Source: Fidelibacterota bacterium (lineage in GTDB: Bacteria; Fidelibacterota; UBA2242). From it: a DNA stretch of 44,114 nt. Below are positions 31,559 through 40,828 of the stretch, one piece after another. The translations under genes and the position numbers were made by a program. The stretch is taken from positions 1 through 44,114 of the forward strand of contig JAUVYH010000005.1 in NCBI GenBank assembly GCA_030603165.1, given 5' to 3'. The notes under the pieces were generated by a model. It saw only the letters and a list, made by a program, of their open reading frames with translations. It did not search any database and was not told the origin of the DNA. Position 1 is the stretch's first letter. Every line of letters begins with the position of its first letter.

Positions 31559-33192
31559 ATAATTTGCTTCGGATTGGAATGGCGCAATTTAATCCCGTGC
31601 TCGGGGACATAAAGGGCAATGTCCGCAAAATAGCGGATATCATCGAACAGGCTATTGATGAAAAAATCGAATTACTTATTTTTCCTGAACTGACGATTAC
31701 CGGGTATTCACCGCAGGATTTACTGTTCAATTCCCGGTTTATCGATAAAAATCTTCAGGCTTTGAATGAAATTCTCAGCCATGTGCCGGAAGGATTAATA
31801 GCGGTTGTTGGATTTATTGACCGTATCGGTGATGATGTTTACAACGGAGCCGCTGTCATTCGGAACGGGAAAATTATTGATAAACGATTTAAAACGCTGC
31901 TTCCCAATTACGATGTCTTTGACGAAAAACGCTATTTTACATCGGCTGCCGTGAATCATCCCATTCCTGTTTCAGTGAACGGGAAAGAATTTTTATTAGG
32001 CGTGGAAATTTGTGAAGATTTGTGGGATGCAAATTCCAACGTAAAAATTACGGAAGAACTGGCAAAGCAAGGCGCGAACTTGATTGTGAATTTATCGGCG
32101 TCACCCTTTGAGTACAATAAACGGGATGTGCGCAGACAACAGATATTCGATAAGATCCAAAAAATCAAAACGCCTTTTATTCTCGTGAACCAGATCGGCG
32201 GACAGGATGAATTTGTATTTGACGGAAATTCGCTGGCGCTGGATTCTGCCGGTTCAGTGATTGGCTGGGGGCGGGAATTCGTAGAATCTTTGACATCTTT
32301 CGATCTTGATATCAGGTCGGGAAGGGGATCACCGGTAGAATTGCCGTCTATCCGGAAGGAAGCGAGTATTTTTCAGGCGCTGGCGCTGGGCGTCAGGGAT
32401 TATTTTCGGAAAACCGGTTGTAGCAAAGCCGTTATCGGATTAAGCGGGGGAATTGATTCGGCGCTGGTTGTGTGTATCGCCGCTGTTGCTCTTGGCGCGG
32501 AAAATGTGACTTGTGTTGCCATGCCGGGTCAATATACGGCGGAAATGAGTAACCTGGATGCAAAATTACTGGTGAAAAATCTCGGGGTAAAGTGCCTGGA
32601 AGTTCCAATTGACAGAATTGCAGAAACGTACAATATTGAATTGAAGGATATTTTCAAAGATACCCAATCTGATATTACCGAAGAGAATATTCAGTCCAGG
32701 ATACGTGGAAATATTTTAATGGCTATTGCCAATAAATTTGGTTATTATGTACTGTCAACCGGTAACAAAACAGAATTGGCGCTTGGATATTGTACAATGT
32801 ATGGAGATATGGCGGGAGCCTTAGCAGTTATCTCGGATTTGAGTAAACTCGAGGTGTATGCCGTGGCGCGATATGTGAACGAGAAGAACGGGAAGCAGAT
32901 TATCTCGGAGCGGATATTCCAACGTCCGCCAAGCGCCGAACTGGCGGAAGCGCAGATTGATCCCTTCGATTATGAGATCGTAAGTCCGCTCGTTGATTTG
33001 ATTATTAATGACCGGAAATCGTCCGCTGAACTCATCAAAATGGGATATGATCGAAACCTGATCAAAGATATCATGAATAAGATCAGGCTGACTGAATACA
33101 AAAGACGACAGGCGGCGCCCGGTTTGAAAGTAACCGGCAAAGCCTTTGGTGTTGGTCGAAGATTTCCAATAATTAACCATTACAGAGAATAA
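31555..33192 (+). CDS. nadE: Glutamine-dependent NAD+ synthetase
   Basis: This enzyme catalyses the last step of NAD synthesis: amidation of nicotinate adenine dinucleotide using glutamine. The N-terminal nitrilase-type glutaminase (about residues 1-260) has its Glu in FPELTITGYSP (about 43-53), its Lys in RFKTLLPNYDVF (about 105) and its Cys in GVEICEDLWD (about 147). The synthetase domain (about 275-545) has the PP-loop VIGLSGGIDSALV and ends KAFGVGRRFPI. The start is TTG at 31555, overlapping the acyP stop (TTGA), with GAGGTG six bases upstream. Homologues open with LRIGMAQ, which leaves no room for a later start. 545 residues is normal. Confidence 0.95.
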   Translation: MNNLLRIGMAQFNPVLGDIKGNVRKIADIIEQAIDEKIELLIFPELTITGYSPQDLLFNSRFIDKNLQALNEILSHVPEGLIAVVGFIDRIGDDVYNGAAVIRNGKIIDKRFKTLLPNYDVFDEKRYFTSAAVNHPIPVSVNGKEFLLGVEICEDLWDANSNVKITEELAKQGANLIVNLSASPFEYNKRDVRRQQIFDKIQKIKTPFILVNQIGGQDEFVFDGNSLALDSAGSVIGWGREFVESLTSFDLDIRSGRGSPVELPSIRKEASIFQALALGVRDYFRKTGCSKAVIGLSGGIDSALVVCIAAVALGAENVTCVAMPGQYTAEMSNLDAKLLVKNLGVKCLEVPIDRIAETYNIELKDIFKDTQSDITEENIQSRIRGNILMAIANKFGYYVLSTGNKTELALGYCTMYGDMAGALAVISDLSKLEVYAVARYVNEKNGKQIISERIFQRPPSAELAEAQIDPFDYEIVSPLVDLIINDRKSSAELIKMGYDRNLIKDIMNKIRLTEYKRRQAAPGLKVTGKAFGVGRRFPIINHYRE

Positions 33193-33653
33193 TGAAACAA
33201 TCATTCAGAATTACTTTATCCGTTATTACTTTACTCATTATCGGCAATATTCTTTTTGCAAAACAGGACAAAGTAGTAGATGGAAATATTTGGAATCGTA
33301 TGAAGAAAGACAATAAACTCTACTACGTGACGGGCTACTTAAACGGACTTGAAAAAGCAGAAAATATTATCGATATTAATGTCAGAACACAGCAGAAGAA
33401 TGAATTTGCCTTTATTGAACCTTTTTATGTTAGCCAAATGCGGAAGAAGATCCGGGACTATATTCCTCAGGAAGATAACCGCATCTATTTGATTATTGAA
33501 TTGCTTAATGCGTTTTATGCCGATCCGCATAATTTTAAAATTTCGTTCGGAGCAGCTCTGCGCATTACACTGGCGCGGCATTTGGGCGATGTTAAAAAAA
33601 GCGATCTTTGGCTATACGAAGCCAGAAGGCTACCGAGTAATAAAAATAGATAA
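33192..33653 (+). CDS. Unknown periplasmic protein with signal peptide
   Basis: The frame encodes 153 residues: an N-terminal signal (KQSFRITLSVITLLIIGNILFA-K, cleavage near residue 23) and a soluble helical part. The pattern WNRMKKDNKLYYVTGYLNGLEKA, then a Cys-free helical region ending GAALRITLARHLGD, vaguely recalls small secreted helical proteins that have a G-Y-x-x-G motif, such as the Rap1a/Tai group. I would not assign it to them. It starts on a TAATG overlap with nadE, so it is in the same operon. It looks intact and no function can be given. Confidence 0.75.
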   Translation: MKQSFRITLSVITLLIIGNILFAKQDKVVDGNIWNRMKKDNKLYYVTGYLNGLEKAENIIDINVRTQQKNEFAFIEPFYVSQMRKKIRDYIPQEDNRIYLIIELLNAFYADPHNFKISFGAALRITLARHLGDVKKSDLWLYEARRLPSNKNR

Positions 33654-33670
33654 AAATGGAATAAATAGTT

Positions 33671-34207
33671 ATGGATAATCAATCACAAAGCGAAGAAATT
33701 CATCTTTCGACACATTTTTATGGATATTTGCTGACGATTGCAATAGCCGGATTCGGTCTGTTTATGGTCTCTATGGAACCAAACATACTCAGGCAATTCA
33801 GGTTCTGGATTTCGCCGCAAACATTTGACAATCTGGTACTCACCTGGTTTGCTTTGAGCGTCGTCACTGCTCTGTTGGTGTTTTTTATCGGGATTCTGCT
33901 TCAATTTATTAAAAGAGATAATCGCCTGTCTTTTTATTTTTGGTATCATGTCATTTTAAGCTCAAGCCTTCTGTTTGCCACTATTTTCTTCCAGCTCTGG
34001 CATGGAAACAGTGAAACGCTTTTATTATCGTGGATTGCAATTCTGATCCTGACAAATATTATTACCTTTGGTGTCACTGCGGTATTTTTCTATATTCATT
34101 TTACTATCAGGCATAATTTTCTGCCATTTGTGCTGGGTGTGCTTGCCGCTACTACAGCTTTTAACTGGTTTTATTTGAGCCTGATCGGAAAAATTTCAAT
34201 CTTCTGA
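33671..34207 (+). CDS. Unknown integral membrane protein, four to five TM segments
   Basis: This 178-residue protein has hydrophobic stretches at about residues 17-35, 57-79, 88-110, 118-142 and 148-172, separated by short polar loops (for example FIKRDNRLS). No catalytic motif is visible. It lies 17 bases after the preceding secreted-protein gene and 33 bases before comEC, and is probably part of the nadE-comEC transcript. Inner-membrane location is expected because there is no cleavable signal and the segments are alpha-helical. Confidence 0.75.
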   Translation: MDNQSQSEEIHLSTHFYGYLLTIAIAGFGLFMVSMEPNILRQFRFWISPQTFDNLVLTWFALSVVTALLVFFIGILLQFIKRDNRLSFYFWYHVILSSSLLFATIFFQLWHGNSETLLLSWIAILILTNIITFGVTAVFFYIHFTIRHNFLPFVLGVLAATTAFNWFYLSLIGKISIF

Positions 34208-34216
34208 TAATTTTTA

Positions 34217-34238
34217 AAAGATAAATTCTTTTATCTTT
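34217..34238 (+). promoter_or_regulatory. Hairpin immediately before the comEC start
   Basis: AAAGATAAA-TTCT-TTTATCTTT is a perfect 9-bp stem that ends two bases before the comEC ATG (34241) and leaves no Shine-Dalgarno sequence. It may limit comEC translation. The stem is A/T-rich, so it is not a strong terminator. Confidence 0.5.
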
Positions 34239-34240
34239 AG

Positions 34241-36607
34241 ATGATAGACAATATTATAAAACGTACGCCCCTGGCGTTCCTGGTCCTCTGGTATTTTCTC
34301 GGTATCCTGTCAGATCGGTATCTGCCAATTAATTATGTAATCTGGTCGGTTGGAGTTTCAGCTTCAATTATTCTGAGTTACATATTATCTGAAAAACCAT
34401 ATTCATTAGTACTTATTCTATTAATGATATTTGGAATCGGTGGTGTAAATCATCAATTACGATCCGTAAAAGGCACCGATCACATCAGTAACTATATTGA
34501 TGAAAGGGAGGATAGTCTGATCGTAATGATCGAAACGGCTGAAGCAGGCGCAGAAGGTACCCAAAAAATTATTGTAAATCATGTCCGCATTAAAAGGGAT
34601 CGATGGATAGAATGTCAGGGAAAAATACTGTTAAAAGTCAAGGATAGTCAACGCCGGTATTTTTACGGTGATGAATTGAGGTTTTTTACGACATTGCGTA
34701 TGCCTATGGGCAGACGAAATCCGGGTGAATTTGATTATAAGCAATATCTGATAAATCATCACATCTTTGCGATCGGGTATTTGAAGGAGCAAGAAATAAG
34801 CATTTCAAAACCGCGATCGATATATTCATTACGCCGAACGGCAAATATCCTGAAATACAGAATTCAGGATCTGATTGCCATATCGGTAAAGGGTGAGCAG
34901 GGCGCCATTTTAAAGGCGTTGCTGATCGGCGTCCGCAGTGAGATCGATGATGAGACTAAGCAGGCATTTATAGATTCAGGCGTCATTCATGTGCTTGCAG
35001 TTTCCGGATTACACGTGGGGTATGTGGCTCTGGTCTTCTGGGTAATTTTCGGATTTTTAAGACTTCCCCTAAAACTCAAAGTGATCCTTACTATTCTGGC
35101 ATTGAGCGCCTATGTTCTTGTTGTAGATATCAAGCCATCGGTTTTGCGGGCAGTTATCATGGCGTCCATGATCCTGATTGCCAAGGGCTGGGAAAAACAG
35201 GTTAATGTGTATAATTCATTAGCTGCCGCAGCGTTCATCCAGACATTAATAGATCCCCTGCAACTCTTCGATATGGGATTTCAATTGTCATTTACGGCGG
35301 TTTTTTCGATTGTTTATATTTATCGTCGTTTAGAAGTATTGCTGCCGGATAAATTACATCCAAAGTCAGTGTCAGTAAATTTCTTAAAGAAAATATACCA
35401 ACTGTTTCTGGTTTCTCTATCTGCACTGTTGGGGACACTGCCGATAACTGTCTATTATTTCCACCGGATACCTATTATTTCGCTATTATCCAATATTATT
35501 GTGATACCACTGATCAGTATAATAGGCGCGCTGGGATTTACCCAGATTATCCTTGGTTTTTGCTGGCAGGGCTTTAACGTGGTCTATGGCGAGGTAGAAA
35601 CGCTTCTGATTGGATTCATGCAGCGAATTATTCAATCTATTTCCCAAATACCATTTGCATATATTCAGGTGCCCCAAATATCATTGCCGACTCTGATCTT
35701 GCTATATGCCCTGATACTTGCATTGCTGAATTTTGACAGACAAAGAGTACAAAAAGTGACTATAATTGGATTGTTGGTTGTAGCGAATATCTATATCTGG
35801 TCGGCTATTGCCGGATCATCTCAAATGACGATTACTTTTCTGGATGTCGGTCAGGGTGACGCGGCGCTTGTCGAATTACCGTCAAAAAGGACAATTCTCA
35901 TTGATACAGGGGATCGAAACTATAGACGGGACTATGGGAAACTGGTAGTCTGTCCCTACTTGGAGCGTCGCGGCATACGGAAGATCGATGTACTGATTCT
36001 CAGTCATCCTCACAACGATCATATTGGGGGTGCGCCATATATTTTAAGACATCTGGATGTAGGTCAAATATGGGAAAGTGATCTGATAGCCAGATCGCGG
36101 GTGTACCGGGAAATACATCACCTTGCCGATTCATTGAAAATACCAATCATTACCCCTGAAGCAGGCGAAATAGCCTCTCTTTCAGATGAGATAAAATTAC
36201 TTTTTCTGCATCCGTCAGAACGTTTCCTGGAGCGCCATAAGCGGAATTATAATGATGCTTCGCTAGTATGTAAACTCCGCTATAATGATGTGAGTGTATT
36301 ATTCACCGGTGATGCTGAAAAAGAATCCGAGAAATATTTATGTCTTTGGAATGATGAACTCAAATCGACGATACTAAAAGTTCCTCATCATGGAAGTAAG
36401 ACGTCCTCCACGTCATCCTATGTTAATCTTATCGATCCTGAAATTGCACTAATATCAGTCGGAAACAGAAATAAATACAATCATCCGTCTGCATCAACGA
36501 TTGAACGATATAAAAATATGCAGACGAGACTGTATCGAACGGATATAAATCACGCTGTTCAGATTACGACGAACGGAAAAATTGTAAAAGTCAACAATTG
36601 GAAATAA
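34241..36607 (+). CDS. comEC: ComEC/Rec2 DNA-uptake channel protein
   Basis: This 788-residue inner-membrane protein forms the channel for single-stranded DNA during natural transformation. The order is standard: N-terminal TM segments and a DUF4131 OB-like domain (about 30-185), the Competence domain with VSGLHVGYVALVFW (about 254-267) and KPSVLRAVIMASM, then a metallo-beta-lactamase domain (about 520-788). The last has TFLDVGQGDAALVELP, LILSHPHNDHIGGAP (H-x-H-x-D-H), VLFTGDAEKES and LKVPHHGSK. All three parts appear intact, so DNA uptake ability is plausible for the organism. An upstream hairpin sits at the ribosome binding position. Confidence 0.95.
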   Translation: MIDNIIKRTPLAFLVLWYFLGILSDRYLPINYVIWSVGVSASIILSYILSEKPYSLVLILLMIFGIGGVNHQLRSVKGTDHISNYIDEREDSLIVMIETAEAGAEGTQKIIVNHVRIKRDRWIECQGKILLKVKDSQRRYFYGDELRFFTTLRMPMGRRNPGEFDYKQYLINHHIFAIGYLKEQEISISKPRSIYSLRRTANILKYRIQDLIAISVKGEQGAILKALLIGVRSEIDDETKQAFIDSGVIHVLAVSGLHVGYVALVFWVIFGFLRLPLKLKVILTILALSAYVLVVDIKPSVLRAVIMASMILIAKGWEKQVNVYNSLAAAAFIQTLIDPLQLFDMGFQLSFTAVFSIVYIYRRLEVLLPDKLHPKSVSVNFLKKIYQLFLVSLSALLGTLPITVYYFHRIPIISLLSNIIVIPLISIIGALGFTQIILGFCWQGFNVVYGEVETLLIGFMQRIIQSISQIPFAYIQVPQISLPTLILLYALILALLNFDRQRVQKVTIIGLLVVANIYIWSAIAGSSQMTITFLDVGQGDAALVELPSKRTILIDTGDRNYRRDYGKLVVCPYLERRGIRKIDVLILSHPHNDHIGGAPYILRHLDVGQIWESDLIARSRVYREIHHLADSLKIPIITPEAGEIASLSDEIKLLFLHPSERFLERHKRNYNDASLVCKLRYNDVSVLFTGDAEKESEKYLCLWNDELKSTILKVPHHGSKTSSTSSYVNLIDPEIALISVGNRNKYNHPSASTIERYKNMQTRLYRTDINHAVQITTNGKIVKVNNWK

Positions 36608-36715
36608 GTTACAGAGTGGAGTAGTTGTTTGAAATGGTTATTAGTATTGAGGAGATTAATCCTGTCACGTACTTTATAACTTGCTATATTTTTACTGATT
36701 GGAATGAGGTGAAGA

Positions 36716-37255
36716 ATGGAGCGTATTTCAATAGACATCGATGACTTTATAGCCAGATCCCACCATTTATGGCTTAAGCAATGGCTTTTATTGACCAGCG
36801 GTGATTTTAAAAAGAATGATTTCAATTGTATGACCGTTGCCTGGGGAAGTATCGGCGCTATGTGGTCAACGCCGTTTGTGCAGGTAGTCGTCAGACCGAC
36901 TCGCTATACCCATCAGTTTATTGAAAAATATTCTACGTTCACGTTAGCGGCATTTAGTAAAAAACATCGTGCTGATCTGCAATTATTAGGCTCGAGATCG
37001 GGTAGGGATGGTGATAAACTTTCTTTAACGAGCCTTACGCCAATTGCGTCCGATGTCGTTGAAGCGCCGGGTTATGCGGAAGCCGAACTGATCATTGAAT
37101 GCCGAAAAATTTATTCGGATGTATTTAAACCTCAGAATTTTCTGGATGCTACTATTGATAGGAAATATCCTGATAAGGATTATCATACCGTTTATTTTGG
37201 CAGGATAGAGAGGATTTTTGGAACAGAATTATATCGTTTTTCAAATGATAAATAA
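36716..37255 (+). CDS. Flavin-reductase-like domain protein (flavoredoxin type)
   Basis: This 179-residue split-barrel FMN-binding protein shows the family features LLTSGDFKKNDFNCMTVAWGSIGAMW (about residues 24-49), VVVRPTRYTHQFIE (about 57-70) and FTLAAFS. DHT/YxxFGRIE-like ending YHTVYFGRIERIFG (about 155-168) is also typical. Such proteins bind FMN and pass electrons or reduce flavin; the partner is unknown. An AATGAGGTG ribosome binding region precedes the ATG. It stands alone between comEC and sucC. Confidence 0.88.
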   Translation: MERISIDIDDFIARSHHLWLKQWLLLTSGDFKKNDFNCMTVAWGSIGAMWSTPFVQVVVRPTRYTHQFIEKYSTFTLAAFSKKHRADLQLLGSRSGRDGDKLSLTSLTPIASDVVEAPGYAEAELIIECRKIYSDVFKPQNFLDATIDRKYPDKDYHTVYFGRIERIFGTELYRFSNDK

Positions 37256-37266
37256 TCGTGAAACGC

Positions 37267-37281
37267 TCCCGAAGATCGGGA
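37267..37281 (+). terminator. Weak hairpin TCCCGA-AGA-TCGGGA
   Basis: A 6-bp stem, 11 bases after the flavin-reductase stop, is followed only by TTTAT. It could act as a weak terminator or is simply a member of the CCGA/TCGG hairpin family. Confidence 0.35.
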
Positions 37282-37418
37282 TTTATCTTCGTTCAACTTT
37301 TTAGAGGGGAATATAGGAAATGGGGGAATAAAAAGGGGGATGTTCTGTTGATTTTTAAAGATTTAGTTATATGCGAAACTTAAATTATTAACGTTTTGTA
37401 ATTGAACAAGGAGAATTC

Positions 37419-38579
37419 ATGAAAATTCACGAGTACCAGGCAAAAGAGATTTTAAAGAAGTTTAACGTCCGGGTGCCAAACGGTGTGCCGGCGTTTTCCA
37501 GGGAAGAAGCATTGCAGGCTGCCGGGAAAATAGGGTTTCCCTGTGTCATCAAGGCTCAGATCCATGCCGGCGGCAGAGGCAAGGGCGGCGGCGTGAAAGT
37601 CAGCAAATCCGCTGCTGACGCGCAAGAGATAATCGACAAGATTTTTGGAAATCCATTAATTACAGTGCAAACCGGACCTCAGGGTAAAACTGTAAATCGG
37701 TTGCTGATCGAAGAGGCGGTTGATATTCAGCGGGAACTCTATGTCGGTATTGTCATAGACCGCAAAACAGCTCAACCTGTAATAATGGCTTCAACAGAAG
37801 GCGGAATGGAAATTGAAGAAGTTGCCAGGACAACACCCGAAAAGATTTTTAAAGAGTATGCCCTCCCGGGATTTGGCATGCAGAATTTTCAGTATAACCG
37901 GCTGGTGTCTGCCCTGAAGTTGAAAGGCGAATCCGCAAAAAACGGTGTAAAATTTCTATGGTCGTTGTACAATGTATTTCGGCGAACCGACGCTTCTCTG
38001 GTGGAAGTCAATCCATTGGTAATAATATCAACGGGCGAGCTGGTCGCACTGGATGCAAAGATCAATTTTGATGATAATGCGCTGTATCGTCATCCTGATT
38101 TTCTTGAATTGCGGGATACCAGCGAGGAGGAACCCTCAGAGCTGGAAGCGTCGAAATATAAGTTGAATTACATTCGCCTGGATGGAAATGTCGGCTGCAT
38201 GGTGAACGGCGCAGGATTGGCAATGGCAACCATGGATATTATCAAATTGCAAGGCGGAGAACCGGCGAACTTTCTGGATGTAGGCGGTATTGCCTCATCG
38301 GGTACTGTTGCCAATGGGTTTAAAATATTACTGTCAGATCCCAATGTGAAAGCGGTTTTGATAAATATTTTTGGTGGAATTGTCCGATGTGACCGGGTTG
38401 CCTGGGGAATAGTGGATGCATTACAAACCTTGAAAACCTCTATTCCGGTAGTCGTGCGGCTTGAGGGAACGAACGCAACTGAAGCATGCAAAATACTTGC
38501 CGAATCGCCGCTGAATTTCAACATTGCCAGTACATTACAGGAAGCTGCCGAGCTGGCAGTCGAAGCGGCAAATAATTAA
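37419..38579 (+). CDS. sucC: Succinyl-CoA ligase (ADP-forming) beta subunit
   Basis: The beta subunit of the TCA-cycle enzyme interconverts succinyl-CoA and succinate with ATP formation. It is 386 residues. It opens with MKIHEYQAKEIL, the ATP-grasp region VIKAQIHAGGRGKGGGVKVS (about 43-62), EVNPLVI (metal-binding Asn, about 195) and the phosphate-loop region NIFGGIVRCDRVAWGI (about 313-328). A strong AAGGAG ribosome binding site lies 7 bases before the ATG. It is followed by sucD after 12 bases. The enzyme can run in either direction and links to the citrate-type metabolism elsewhere in the window only in a general way. Confidence 0.97.
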   Translation: MKIHEYQAKEILKKFNVRVPNGVPAFSREEALQAAGKIGFPCVIKAQIHAGGRGKGGGVKVSKSAADAQEIIDKIFGNPLITVQTGPQGKTVNRLLIEEAVDIQRELYVGIVIDRKTAQPVIMASTEGGMEIEEVARTTPEKIFKEYALPGFGMQNFQYNRLVSALKLKGESAKNGVKFLWSLYNVFRRTDASLVEVNPLVIISTGELVALDAKINFDDNALYRHPDFLELRDTSEEEPSELEASKYKLNYIRLDGNVGCMVNGAGLAMATMDIIKLQGGEPANFLDVGGIASSGTVANGFKILLSDPNVKAVLINIFGGIVRCDRVAWGIVDALQTLKTSIPVVVRLEGTNATEACKILAESPLNFNIASTLQEAAELAVEAANN

Positions 38580-38591
38580 CGGAGGGGACTA

Positions 38592-39464
38592 ATGAGCATC
38601 TTAATAGATAAAAACACACGAGTATTAGTACAGGGTATAACCGGTAAAGAAGGCGCGTTTCATACGAGTAAGATGCTGGAATATGGGACGAAAATTGTCG
38701 GTGGCGTAACACCCGGTAAAGGCGGTCAGAAATCGGAACACGGACTGCCGATTTTCAATTCTGCCCGTGATGCTGTAAAAGCTACCGGCGCAAATGCCAG
38801 CGTCATTTTTGTGCCGCCCAAATTTGCCGCCGATGCTATTCTGGAAGCCGGCGATGCGCAATTGGATGTAGTGGTTTGCATTTCTGAAGGCATTCCAACC
38901 CAGGATATGATCAAGGTTTCCCATATTTTAAAGAATTCAAAAACACGCTTGATCGGACCGAATTGTCCGGGGATTATTTCGCCGGGGAAATCGAAGATTG
39001 GAATTATGCCGGGATTTATTCATAAAGAAGGTACTATTGGGATTGTGTCGCGGAGCGGCACGTTGACTTATGAAGCCGTGCATCAGGTTACTCAGCTTGG
39101 ATTGGGACAATCGACTTGTATCGGAGTCGGCGGCGACCCGATTATCGGGACGACATTTATCGATCTGTTACCGTTGTTTGAGAATGATCCTGAAACGGAA
39201 GCTGTAATCCTTATAGGAGAAATTGGAGGTACAGCCGAAGAAGATGCTGCTGAGTTTATTAAAAAGAATTTCTCGAAACCGGTTGTGGCGTTTATTGCCG
39301 GAATCACCGCGCCGCCCGGTCGAAGGATGGGACATGCCGGGGCAATCATTGCCGGCGGCAAAGGAACTGCACAGGAGAAGATTAAAGTACTAAAAGAAGC
39401 CGGAATTCGAATTGCCGAAAGTCCGGCTGCTATCGGAACAACGTTAATTGAAATTCTTCGATGA
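38592..39464 (+). CDS. sucD: Succinyl-CoA ligase (ADP-forming) alpha subunit
   Basis: This 290-residue alpha subunit binds CoA and carries the phosphohistidine. The N-terminal CoA-binding fold reads [18 protein letters not shown] (about residues 11-28), with [21 protein letters not shown] (about 117-137), [13 protein letters not shown] (about 146-158) and the phosphohistidine motif [17 protein letters not shown] (His at about 245). A GGAGGGG ribosome binding site precedes the ATG. sucC and sucD are adjacent, and their transcript is probably closed by the terminator at 39605. Confidence 0.97.
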   Translation: MSILIDKNTRVLVQGITGKEGAFHTSKMLEYGTKIVGGVTPGKGGQKSEHGLPIFNSARDAVKATGANASVIFVPPKFAADAILEAGDAQLDVVVCISEGIPTQDMIKVSHILKNSKTRLIGPNCPGIISPGKSKIGIMPGFIHKEGTIGIVSRSGTLTYEAVHQVTQLGLGQSTCIGVGGDPIIGTTFIDLLPLFENDPETEAVILIGEIGGTAEEDAAEFIKKNFSKPVVAFIAGITAPPGRRMGHAGAIIAGGKGTAQEKIKVLKEAGIRIAESPAAIGTTLIEILR

Positions 39465-39604
39465 AAAGGCTGTTATATATTAAAGTTATGATTAAATTAT
39501 TAATACAAGGAGCAAAAGTGGTCAGACTGTGAGACATTTTAACTACATTACGGAATTTCCGGTGACTGTTGAATCAGTTGTGAGGAATTCTGAATATTTG
39601 CCGG

Positions 39605-39629
39605 CCCACGACGATTGTCGTGGGTTTTT
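39605..39629 (+). terminator. Intrinsic terminator after sucCD
   Basis: CCCACGAC-GATT-GTCGTGGG is a perfect 8-bp GC-rich stem with a 4-base loop followed directly by TTTTTGGTTTT, the textbook form. It lies 140 bases after the sucD stop, the intervening stretch having no gene. Confidence 0.88.
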
Positions 39630-39703
39630 GGTTTTAATGAGAAAGTTAGTTGGGGAAGCGAACCGAATGAATTCGAGGGGTGAAAGTAATGGTAACGTCT
39701 GTC

Positions 39704-39975
39704 CCACCCAATAAATTGGGTGGTTAATGTTTAGAGATAAGATGATGGGAAATTCAAAAGGTAAAACGTTAACCGCCGGCTTTAGCCGGTGGATGGAAAA
39801 ATCCACAAAAACCCCATCCGACTTTAATCGGAGGATAACCCGAGTGAATTCCCCAGGGGGACAGGCGGGGGAATGGCTATCCGTGTATTTGAATAATTTA
39901 CCAAAAGAAACATTAACCACCGAATTTATTCGGTGGAATAGGATGATCTCAACCCCAAATCCCGACTTTAGTCGG
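39704..39975. repeat. Array of TTTA/TAAA-loop hairpins
   Basis: Five stem-loops share a TTTA-type loop: CCACCCAA-TAAA-TTGGGTGG (39704-39723), CCGCCGGC-TTTA-GCCGGTGG (39773-39792), TCCGA-CTTTAA-TCGGA (39817-39832), CCACCGAA-TTTA-TTCGGTGG (39917-39936) and CCGAC-TTTA-GTCGG (39962-39975). The long and short kinds alternate with a period of about 144 bases (39773 to 39917 and 39817 to 39960). An extra stem ATTCCCC/GGGGAAT lies at about 39848-39873. Open frames across the block (for example 39727-40014) only translate the repeats. Confidence 0.85.
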
Positions 39976-40143
39976 AGAAGTCATTCGATGGAAGAAAAAA
40001 AAACAAAGGAATAGATTGTAGCACTTGAGAAAATATAGTATCTTAATACATGAGCAAATTAACTAAAAATCGGGTGATAGTTTTATAGATTTATAAGAAT
40101 TCACTTATAAAGAGAGTTTAACAATAAATTAAAGGAGGCAAAC

Positions 40144-40593
40144 ATGCCAAAAAGAAACGAAACAGATGCAAAAGTGGCTATTAGCCGCAGTAAAATCGGA
40201 GGAGAGGTTCCCATTGTCGTAAATAAGATCACTGAAAAATGCCTTTATACCGGATTTTTCGGTATTTTGGACTCCGCCAGAATGAAAGCCATTACCGACA
40301 GGATTCTGGAAATGCTTTCTGCTACCGGAATTGAGATAATTATAGTTGATCTCGGCAATGTTGACATTATTGATTCCGCAGTAGCATCACACCTGGTAAG
40401 ATTGGGAGAAACATGCGCTCTTATCGGGGTAGAAACTATTTTTTGTGGAATTATGCCGCCGGTTGCTCAGATAATGGTTACCGCCGGTATCGAAGTGAAA
40501 GGATTCAGAATATCCAGAGACCTTAAATCTGCTATTAAATTGGTGTACGAAATACAAGGACTAAAACTGGTTGATGTTGAAAAGTTAAAATAA
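40144..40593 (+). CDS. STAS-domain protein (RsbS/RsbR-type antagonist)
   Basis: This 149-residue protein has a single STAS domain from about residue 18: VPIVVNKITEKCLYTGFFGILDS, EIIIVDLGNVDIIDSAVASHLVRL and VETIFCGIMPPVAQIMVTAGI. The Ser in DIIDSAVA (about residue 81) is at the phosphorylation position of anti-anti-sigma/stressosome STAS proteins. The partner kinase is the RsbT-like domain in the gene at 41404. Together they look like an RsbS/T/X-type partner switch. The ribosome binding site AAAGGAGG is strong. Start and length are well supported. Confidence 0.9.
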   Translation: MPKRNETDAKVAISRSKIGGEVPIVVNKITEKCLYTGFFGILDSARMKAITDRILEMLSATGIEIIIVDLGNVDIIDSAVASHLVRLGETCALIGVETIFCGIMPPVAQIMVTAGIEVKGFRISRDLKSAIKLVYEIQGLKLVDVEKLK

Positions 40594-40828
40594 TAAAAAA
40601 ATACTGTATCTATTTTCTTATAGCAGTGTAAAAATAGGTGATCTTGAGCGTTAATTGTAAAGAAATGCATCATCTGGGAAAGAAGCTGAATGGGAGATTA
40701 TGCCAATCCTGAAACGATAAAAAGGAGACTCTTTTAAGAATTGAGTTGGTATGTTAAAATAATGTCCAATATCCAACCCCAGTGCAATAAAAAAAAGATT
40801 TCACGAGGCAGGCAAGGAATTTCCAAAT

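Larger units (their letters stand above)
39465..40143. other. Intergenic region between sucD and the STAS gene
   Basis: Contains the sucCD terminator, the hairpin array, and then about 130 AT-rich bases that lead to a strong AAAGGAGG ribosome binding site at about 40131-40138. No gene is supported. The AT-rich end probably holds the promoter of the STAS gene, but I cannot pick -35/-10 boxes with confidence. Confidence 0.7.

Noticed and set aside
39727-40014. Open frame of 95 codons over the hairpin array
   Set aside because: Its residues are only translated hairpins (repeating TAGFSRW / TTEFIRW and PSDFNRR / NPDFSRR). There is no ribosome binding site, and the same block has other equally open frames.
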